Below, piece after piece: positions 1 to 4,247 of a stretch of 9,239 nt of DNA. Source of the stretch: DASXMX01 sp035483795 (GTDB lineage Bacteria; Planctomycetota; Phycisphaerae; Tepidisphaerales; Tepidisphaeraceae); the NCBI GenBank assembly GCA_035483795.1, contig DATHPP010000227.1:1-9239 (forward strand). Direction: 5' to 3'. The notes beneath the pieces are model-generated. The model did not search any database. It was not told the DNA's origin and saw nothing but the letters and a program-made list of their open reading frames with translations. How positions within the stretch are numbered: position 1 is the stretch's first letter; each line of letters begins with the position of its first letter. The position numbers and the translations under genes are program-made.

Positions 1-1028
1 AGCTCGGGATGGAGTTCGGCGGCGCAGAGCTGTACTTGGCGGGAATGACGCCGCGGCCGCGGATTCTGGGCATCGAGAAGGAATCGGCGGCAAAGGGCAG
101 GCTCTTTCCCGGAGACGTTGTCCTGTCGATCACGACAGGGACAGACACTCCTCGCAATCTCGACTCCAAACAGTTCCGCAAGCAGCTTCTCGACGCCGGG
201 AATGATGGGAAATCGGTCAGCATCGCGGTTTTGCGCAACGACAAGATCGTCACGGTCACCGATCTCCTCCCCAGCACGCGAATCGAAACCGGCAAAGGTC
301 AGAAAGGAAGAGGGCTTGGTGTCGAGCTGGGATACGACGAGTCGCATCCGGTTGTCGCCGGTGTCGAGCAAAACGGAGCCGCCTACGACGCCGGGATTCC
401 CGCGGGCGCCACGATCACGGCGATCAACGGGCACAAGATTTCCAACTGGTTCGACATCGAATATGAGTTGAGCCGGGCCAGGGCGGGCACGCCGGTGCCG
501 GTGGAATTCACAACCGATGCCGGCGCGGGTCATAAGGAATTGCAACTGAACGACGACCAGATCGCTCATGTCGCGGGTCTTCGCCGCTCCTGCCAACTGC
601 TGCTCCGCGAATACATGATCGATCGCAAGGCCGAGAATCCGGCCCAGGCGATCTCCTGGGGCGTCACCGAAACGCGCGATTTCATCCTTCAGTTTTACCT
701 GACTCTCCGCCGGATGGCCGGCGGCTCGGTCAGCCCCGACCAGCTCATGGGCCCGGTCGGCATCTTCGTGAACGGCACGCGCGTCGCCAGCAAGGGCTGG
801 GACTGGCTGGTCTGGTTCCTCTCCATGATCAGCGCCAATCTGGCGGTGGTAAATTTCCTTCCGATCCCGATCGTCGACGGCGGACTGTTCACCTTCCTCC
901 TCCTGGAGAAGATCCAGGGCCGCCCGCTATCGGCGCGCACGCAGGCCATTGCCCAGTACGTTGGCCTGGCGTTCCTGGCCGGGGTGTTCCTCTTCGTGAC
1001 CTATCACGACATTCTTCGATTCATCTAA
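1..1028 (+). CDS. rseP: RseP-type site-2 protease (M50 zinc metalloprotease), 5' end outside window
   Basis: Membrane-embedded zinc protease of the RseP/MlaS2P family, which cuts transmembrane segments of regulators such as anti-sigma factors. The frame is open to the left edge, so the first methionine seen (base 9) is probably internal; the HEXXH zinc site should lie upstream. Counting from that Met, residues 15-90 look like a first PDZ domain and 101-168 a second (GRGLGVELGY, then AGIPAGATITAINGHKI). A GPVGIF motif at 248-253 precedes the membrane core; NFLPIPIVDGG at 282-292 is the family's NxxPxPxxDG motif whose Asp is the third zinc ligand. Helices lie at about 265-300 and 312-333. The protein ends HDILRFI, as RseP homologues do. 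It converges on the GTPase gene. What the protease cuts cannot be told from the sequence. Family assignment is firm. Confidence 0.93.
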   Translation, partial: LGMEFGGAELYLAGMTPRPRILGIEKESAAKGRLFPGDVVLSITTGTDTPRNLDSKQFRKQLLDAGNDGKSVSIAVLRNDKIVTVTDLLPSTRIETGKGQKGRGLGVELGYDESHPVVAGVEQNGAAYDAGIPAGATITAINGHKISNWFDIEYELSRARAGTPVPVEFTTDAGAGHKELQLNDDQIAHVAGLRRSCQLLLREYMIDRKAENPAQAISWGVTETRDFILQFYLTLRRMAGGSVSPDQLMGPVGIFVNGTRVASKGWDWLVWFLSMISANLAVVNFLPIPIVDGGLFTFLLLEKIQGRPLSARTQAIAQYVGLAFLAGVFLFVTYHDILRFI

Positions 1029-1080
1029 AAGCCGCAGCCGTCCGCGTTGTGCTTTCCGTGGCCAAACACGCTCGTTTTCC

Positions 1081-1099
1081 CCTCTCCCTCCGGGAGAGG
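1081..1099. repeat. 8-bp hairpin downstream of rseP
   Basis: Perfect stem cctctccc (1081-1088) with gggagagg (1092-1099) and a 3-base loop, about 50 bases after the rseP stop. No T-run follows on either strand, so it is not a classical intrinsic terminator; it may still slow polymerase or protect mRNA ends. CCCTCTCC...GGAGAGGG hairpins are common dispersed repeats in GC-rich bacteria. Confidence 0.6.
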
Positions 1100-1102
1100 A
1101 AC

Positions 1103-1195
1103 TTGTGGCACAGCCGCCCTCGGCTGTGTTCCGCCGAAGGCGGAAAGTGGCGTTCGACCTTCGGTCGAACACAGCCGAGGGCGGCTGCGCCACAA
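1103..1195. repeat. 28-bp inverted repeat with internal hairpins between convergent genes
   Basis: Left arm 1103-1130 and right arm 1168-1195 are reverse complements at 27 of 28 positions; the only mismatch is at 1109/1189 or its neighbour in the gctgtgcc/gctgcgcc pair. The interval holds two smaller hairpins: ccgcc-gaa-ggcgg (1131-1143) and gttcgacc-ttc-ggtcgaac (1152-1170), the second sharing three bases with the right arm. The unit ends 8 bases before the stop codon of the opposing GTPase gene. Between two convergent genes it could act as a bidirectional transcription block. The form suggests a dispersed repeat family; copy number cannot be seen here. Confidence 0.85.
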
Positions 1196-1203
1196 TATCC
1201 CCC

Positions 1204-2379
1204 TCACTGGATCGCCCAAAGATCATCGAACGATCGCCGTCCGTCTAAAACGCCCTCGATGATCTGGCGTTGTCGCGGCGTCCAGAGCCGCGGGCGATCG
1301 ATCGCAATCATGCGCTCGCCACAAAAACATTCGATCACCCGCCCGCGCAACTCATCCACGCCTTGCCCGCTTGTCGCAACAGTTTGAGTCGCCCACAGTT
1401 CCCCGATTCCCATTCCCATCGGCAGATCGATCTTGTTCACGACGGACAGCGCGCCGGGAAACCGGGCCAAAAGCGATTCCTGTTCGCCCGCAAGTGGGCG
1501 CGTCGCATCGAGCACCAGAACCACGAGCTGGGACTTCTCGATCTGCTCGCGGCTGCGCTCGATGGCCGTCCGCTCGATCGGGTCTTCCGTCGCCCGCAAG
1601 CCCGGGGTATCCACCAGCATCACAGGCAGTCCTTCGATGTTGGCAAATTCCCCGACCCAGTCGCGGGTCGTGCCCGGCACGTCTGCCGTGATCGATCGCT
1701 GCTGCGCGAATAGTTGATTGGCCAGCGTCGACTTTCCCGCGTTGGCCGGCCCGACGATCGCGATCGTCGGCGGAAACAGAAGATGTTCCAGCGTCCGGTC
1801 CGCCAGGGTCGCTTCGAGCTCCTGGGAGGGCGAGGCTCCTGCCTGGGAGGGCGAGGCTCCTGCCGAGCCACCGGTTTCCGCAGCGAAGGCGTCGCTGCTC
1901 GGCGGGAGCCTCGCCCTCCCGATCGTGTGGCGCGATTGCAGATCCCGCCACGCCTGGTCCTGCGCCAGCAGCGCCCGCACGCCAGTCTCGGTCCGTGCCA
2001 GCGGCAGGAATCGCAGCACCTCGCGCTGGAGCTGCGAGTCCGCGTCGACCATCTCATCCGCCAGTGGCGCACCCGGCTGCCCCAAGCTGATCTGGAACCC
2101 CTCGCGCTCGGCCAGATCGAGCACGGCGTGGACGACCCACGAGCCCCCGTGCACGTTCAAGTCTGCGGTCAAGTCGTCGCAGAGCACGACCACGGCGTCG
2201 TCGATGGCCCGATCGCCGTCGGTCAATTCGCCATAAACGCACCGCCGCAGCCTCACCTTTGTCGAGAACCGTTTCTCCAGGAATTCGCGCACGCCCAGCC
2301 CGCAAAGGCGCACCACCGCAATCCCCGCCGCCCCCGGCGCGGTCAATCGCATGGCGATATTTTGGGAATGATTCGACAA
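1204..2379 (-). CDS. MnmE/TrmE-family GTPase, shortened and lacking MnmE signature motifs
   Basis: Canonical MnmE works with MnmG on U34 of tRNA. Numbered from a TTG at 2377-2379 (391 aa), the N-terminus MSNHSQNIAMRLTAPG lines up with E. coli MSDNDTIVAQATPPG, and HGG is at 77-79. The G domain is complete: GPANAGKST (G1, 210-218), PGTTRD (G2, 235-240), DTPG (G3, 257-260), NKID (G4, 315-318), TSGQG (G5, about 336). Missing are FTGED before HGG, the PGEF...RAFLNGKLDL stretch, and the C-terminal helices ending in CIGK; only about 55 residues follow G5, against about 105 in E. coli. Residues 154-187 are encoded by a dispersed repeat. An ATG at 2350-2352 would give 382 aa but cuts the first beta strand; neither start has a Shine-Dalgarno sequence. 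GTPase activity is likely, tRNA modification doubtful. It could be a paralogue with a new role or a decaying gene. Confidence 0.85.
   Translation of the reverse strand: MSNHSQNIAMRLTAPGAAGIAVVRLCGLGVREFLEKRFSTKVRLRRCVYGELTDGDRAIDDAVVVLCDDLTADLNVHGGSWVVHAVLDLAEREGFQISLGQPGAPLADEMVDADSQLQREVLRFLPLARTETGVRALLAQDQAWRDLQSRHTIGRARLPPSSDAFAAETGGSAGASPSQAGASPSQELEATLADRTLEHLLFPPTIAIVGPANAGKSTLANQLFAQQRSITADVPGTTRDWVGEFANIEGLPVMLVDTPGLRATEDPIERTAIERSREQIEKSQLVVLVLDATRPLAGEQESLLARFPGALSVVNKIDLPMGMGIGELWATQTVATSGQGVDELRGRVIECFCGERMIAIDRPRLWTPRQRQIIEGVLDGRRSFDDLWAIQ
1821..1920. repeat. GGGAGGGCGAGG-type inverted repeat inside the GTPase gene, with a 21-bp tandem duplication
   Basis: Arms at 1845-1869 and 1896-1920 are reverse complements with two mismatches in 25. 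The left arm is preceded by an exact 21-bp duplicate: 1821-1841 repeats as 1842-1862. On the minus strand this gives the heptapeptide AGASPSQ twice, and the whole repeat is read in frame as residues about 154-187 of the GTPase. A related copy lies at 3392-3474. Confidence 0.85.
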
Positions 2380-2472
2380 GCTGACAACGCCGCCAGATTG
2401 CGATGAACGGCAAAGGTGTTTTTCAGCACCCGCATGATAGCCGGTGCGAGGCCGTGCCGTATATTCGCACGC

Positions 2473-2901
2473 ATGGAATGCCCAGAGGCGCTGATTACCC
2501 CATGTCCTGCACGGGATTGGCAGGAGAACCTCGAACGGGACGGTTTCGCGATCGTGACCGGCGTGATCGACGAGGCGGCCATCGAGCGCCTGATTGTCGC
2601 CCTGGCAGTCATGCTGACCGTCCGGCTGCATCTGGACGACTGCGGGCCCGACAATGGGCCGCTGAAGGTGATCGCCGGCTCGCACCGGTCCCGAATCCTG
2701 TCGCAGCAGCGGATCGAGCAGCAGCTTGCCACGGCGCCAGCGCGGGATTGCTGTGTCGAACGCGGCGGCGTGGTTTTGATGCGACCCCTTCTGCTGCACG
2801 CTTCTTCTTCAGCCACGCAGTCGGGCCATCGGCGCGTGGTGCACCTGGAGTATGCGGCTTCGTCTCTTCCGCAAGGGTTGGAATGGGCGGAACAGGTGTG
2901 A
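2473..2901 (+). pseudogene. Phytanoyl-CoA dioxygenase (PhyH) family remnant, internally deleted
   Basis: PhyH proteins are Fe(II)/2-oxoglutarate oxygenases, usually 240-300 aa, with an HxD...H metal triad. This frame has 142 residues from the ATG at 2473. Residues 15-44 (RDGFAIVTGVIDEAAIERL) match the family N-terminus, and 46-142 match the C-terminal half: RLHLDDCGPDNGPLKVIAGS (51-70), the distal metal His in RPLLLHASS (H109) and the 2-oxoglutarate Arg in GHRRVVHLE (R120/R121). About 100 residues that should carry the WHQD-type HxD motif are missing at the join near 2605. HLD at 53-55 belongs to the LDDCGPDNGP strand, not to the metal site. The frame is kept across the join, so a short protein may be made, but oxygenase activity is unlikely. 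It diverges from the GTPase gene. A 5' extension to 2416 is open but does not look like family sequence. Confidence 0.7.
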
Positions 2902-3031
2902 GCGGGGTGACAATGCAGGAGTTCCGACAGCACATTCGGGTACGCGCATCTGGATGTTTTCAAACCGGCATAAGGACTCAACTGGTCCAGCCATTGCGTG
3001 ATCCTCACACGAGTAAGCCTGAAGAATTGCG

Positions 3032-3106
3032 GAGATGCGCTGGCGCTGCAAGCCATCGCGCGCCAGCTTTCCCCTCGGAGTACCGAGGGCCGCTGTTCGC
3101 GGCGGT
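3032..3106 (+). repeat. Copy A of a ~75-bp repeat, inverted partner at 3487-3561
   Basis: Starts gagatgcgctggcgctgcaa and matches the reverse complement of 3487-3561 at roughly 80-85% of positions, with one or two single-base gaps. The best part is the first 29 bases (27 identical); gggccgctgttc near the other end is also shared. Because of the shared sequence the two copies encode similar peptides (MRWRCKPSR and MCWRCKLSR), which reflects the repeat, not a gene. Confidence 0.8.
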
Positions 3107-3185
3107 CTTCAGGCTGCCTTGGGTATTTGGGCTGCGGTAAGCAAAGTTCCCACGACGATTTCACCGCTCGTCTCCGGCCCGCGCC

Positions 3186-3271
3186 GCGACGGCAAGGGTC
3201 ACGCCGCGAGCCGAATCTCTTCTCCGACACCAGAGTTTTTTCCACGCTCGCGTCATTCCCCTTGCCGTCGC
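3186..3271. repeat. Imperfect ~26-bp inverted repeat
   Basis: gcgacggcaaggg...gcgagc at 3186-3211 faces its imperfect reverse complement gctcgcg...ccttgccgtcgc at 3246-3271. The ends match well and the centre differs. The loop contains a run of six T (3236-3241), with only a 4-bp stem (ctct/agag) before it, too weak to call a terminator. Confidence 0.6.
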
Positions 3272-3312
3272 TCCGCCGGACCTGCGCCTCGCTGCGGTGA
3301 CGGGCTGTCTCC

Positions 3313-3353
3313 GTTTCCCTTCGTCCCTGGCCGAAAGAAGGGACGAAGGAAAC
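3313..3353. repeat. Strong hairpin, 15-bp stem with one bulge
   Basis: gtttcccttcgtccct (3313-3328) pairs with agggacgaaggaaac (3339-3353), one base bulged, loop of 10 bases. No T-run follows. It lies inside the repeat cluster and is not next to any recognised gene end. Confidence 0.75.
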
Positions 3354-3391
3354 TCCGTGATGAGGCATCACCAGGAGAAGAGACCGACGAC

Positions 3392-3474
3392 GGGAGGGCG
3401 AGGCGGGCGAGGCTCCTGCCGAGCCGTGCCTGCCATGCAAAGGCACGTGCGGTTCGGCCCGAGCCTCGCCTCCC
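3392..3474. repeat. GGGAGGGCGAGG-type inverted repeat, intergenic copy
   Basis: Begins gggagggcgaggcgggcgag and ends gagcctcgcctccc; the arms pair imperfectly (about 3405-3425 with 3451-3474). The centre carries a small hairpin gtgcct/aggcac (3426-3431 with 3441-3446). It shares ggcgaggctcctgccgagcc with the copy inside the GTPase gene. Confidence 0.75.
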
Positions 3475-3486
3475 GAGGGGGGCTTC

Positions 3487-3561
3487 GCGACCACCGGGAA
3501 CAGCGGCCCGCATACTCACGGGGAAAGCCGACCGCGATAGCTTGCAGCGCCAGCACATCTC
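3487..3561 (-). repeat. Copy B of the ~75-bp repeat, inverted partner of 3032-3106
   Basis: Its reverse complement starts gagatgtgctggcgctgcaa and follows copy A for about 75 bases. The two copies face each other across about 380 bases that hold three further inverted repeats. I see no target-site duplication at the outer edges. Confidence 0.8.
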
Positions 3562-3650
3562 TCCCTCCCTCTGGACTTGCAGCTTCTATTATGAAGCGCT
3601 CCTGTCGATCAAATACTCGACCGATGAGAATTGCAAAGGAAGGGAAGTCG

Positions 3651-3665
3651 CGGCATAGAATGCCG
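3651..3665. promoter_or_regulatory. Small hairpin just upstream of the 80-aa gene
   Basis: cggcat (3651-3656) pairs perfectly with atgccg (3660-3665) over a 3-base loop, ending 2 bases before the ATG at 3668. It sits where a ribosome binding site would be, so it could damp translation, or it may mean the true start is the ATG at 3680. Function is conjecture. Confidence 0.35.
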
Positions 3666-3667
3666 TC

Positions 3668-3910
3668 ATGCAGCCGCCGATGATTGGGAGCTGGACGATT
3701 CGGGTGGAGGGGGCCAAGCCGTTCACGATTCACGGAGATGAATATTTCGAGCTGCACGCAGTGCGGACCAACGACCCGGAGGGACAGGCGTTCTCCCTCA
3801 GGGTCCCGCGGCACGCGCTGTCCGCAGAACCTTTCGCGGGGCAGGTTCTTCTGGTGAAGTTCCTGATGGGGCAGGTGACCGAGGCGAAGCCGGTCAATCG
3901 AGCTGGATAG
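3668..3910 (+). CDS. Small hypothetical protein, 80 aa
   Basis: I do not recognise this family. The 80-residue product is hydrophilic, has no signal peptide, membrane helix or cysteine, and its alternating pattern (GSWTIRVEGAKPFTIHGDEY, then QAFSLRVPRHAL and QVLLVKFLMGQVTEAKPV) predicts mostly beta strands, as in a small barrel or OB-like fold. It has a balanced composition, unlike the Arg/Pro/Ser-rich frames around it, which is the main reason to think it is real. Starts are possible at 3668 and at 3680 (MIGSWT); neither has a Shine-Dalgarno sequence, and a hairpin abuts the first. It stands alone, converging on the 805-aa gene across about 340 noncoding bases. No function is proposed. Confidence 0.6.
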   Translation: MQPPMIGSWTIRVEGAKPFTIHGDEYFELHAVRTNDPEGQAFSLRVPRHALSAEPFAGQVLLVKFLMGQVTEAKPVNRAG

Positions 3911-3981
3911 GCCATGATCGCAACTGCCACCGATTGTGGCTCATTTCTGCCCGCCCGGCGGACTGGGGAACGCCGGAATGG

Positions 3982-4000
3982 CCCGGCGGGGACCGCCGGG
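3982..4000. repeat. GC-rich 8-bp hairpin
   Basis: cccggcgg (3982-3989) and ccgccggg (3993-4000) form a perfect stem over a gga loop, about 70 bases past the stop of the 80-aa gene. No T-run follows, so a terminator role is only possible. Confidence 0.55.
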
Positions 4001-4041
4001 GTCGCCCGGGGCCGCCGAGTTTCTCGCAAGATTTAGATAAG

Positions 4042-4116
4042 TGGCTCAGTTTGGCTCAGTTTGGCTCACTTTTTTGGCTCATCATGACCCCATGAGCCAT
4101 GATGAGCCATGAGCCA
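4042..4116. repeat. TGGCTCA array: four direct copies then three inverted copies
   Basis: TGGCTCA occurs at 4042, 4052, 4062 and 4075; its reverse complement TGAGCCA starts at 4093, 4103 and 4110. The first three are exactly 10 bases apart. A lone extra copy lies at 3937-3943. The centre forms a perfect 11-bp stem, 4075-4085 with 4099-4109, over a 13-base loop that itself holds one inverted copy. A T-run precedes the stem on the plus strand, the wrong side for an intrinsic terminator in either direction. Confidence 0.85.
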
Positions 4117-4160
4117 GGATGATTGCTGATTTGCCGATCCTTCGGCAGGCTCAGGACAAG

Positions 4161-4240
4161 TTGCCGATTTGCGATTGAAAAGCCCCGTCGCCAGCTCCGC
4201 GCTTCATTCGGCAATCGGCAATCGCAAATCGCAAATCGGC
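4161..4240. repeat. AATCGGC / GCAAATC short-repeat zone
   Basis: gccgatttgcgatt (4163-4176) and aatcgcaaatcggc (4227-4240) are a perfect 14-bp inverted pair. The right side is built from stuttering units (aatcggc, aatcgca, aatcgca, aatcggc). A related motif, gattgctgatt, occurs at 4121 and again at 7207-7224. Confidence 0.7.
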
Positions 4241-4247
4241 GAAGCCA

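Larger units (their letters stand above)
2902..3667. other. Noncoding stretch rich in inverted repeats
   Basis: No credible gene lies between the PhyH remnant and the small gene at 3668. Open frames exist on both strands but only run through repeats; the translations are rich in Arg, Pro and Ser with no recognisable fold. From 2902 to 3031 I see nothing. From 3032 to 3561 there are nested inverted repeats (separate entries). From 3562 to 3667 there is AT-richer sequence that may hold a promoter, but I cannot pick convincing -35 and -10 boxes. Confidence 0.7.
3911..4247. other. Convergent noncoding stretch with several repeat types
   Basis: Lies between the ends of the 80-aa gene (+) and the 805-aa gene (-), so it should serve transcription ends rather than starts. 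It holds, in order, a GC-rich hairpin at 3982-4000, the TGGCTCA array at 4042-4116, a ccttcggcaggctcagga stretch at 4139-4157 of a kind often dispersed in bacterial genomes, and an AATCGGC/GCAAATC repeat zone at 4161-4240. No gene is supported here. Confidence 0.7.

Noticed and set aside
2460..2465. TATATT as a -10 box for the PhyH remnant
   Set aside because: No -35-like hexamer at suitable spacing, and the implied start site would be within a few bases of the ATG.
2625..2640. HLD in RLHLDDC as the HxD metal motif of the PhyH remnant
   Set aside because: In full-length relatives this strand (ALDDVTPENGPL type) follows the true HxD; the HxD segment is in the deleted part.
2343..3494. 383-residue open frame on the minus strand
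   Set aside because: It is antisense to the PhyH remnant and runs through the repeat cluster; the translation is rich in Arg/Ser/Pro and matches no family, while the opposite strand shows clear PhyH motifs.
3032..3561. Insertion sequence with terminal inverted repeats
   Set aside because: No transposase frame lies between the copies and I see no target-site duplication, so at most it is a nonautonomous or composite repeat.
3035..3658. 207-residue open frame on the plus strand
   Set aside because: It lies almost wholly within the nested repeats; both ends code for the two copies of the same repeat, and the product has biased composition and no recognisable domain.
4042..4116. CRISPR array or replication-origin iterons
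   Set aside because: The 7-base unit at 10-base spacing has no spacers of CRISPR size, and no DnaA-box pattern, rep or dnaA gene is near.
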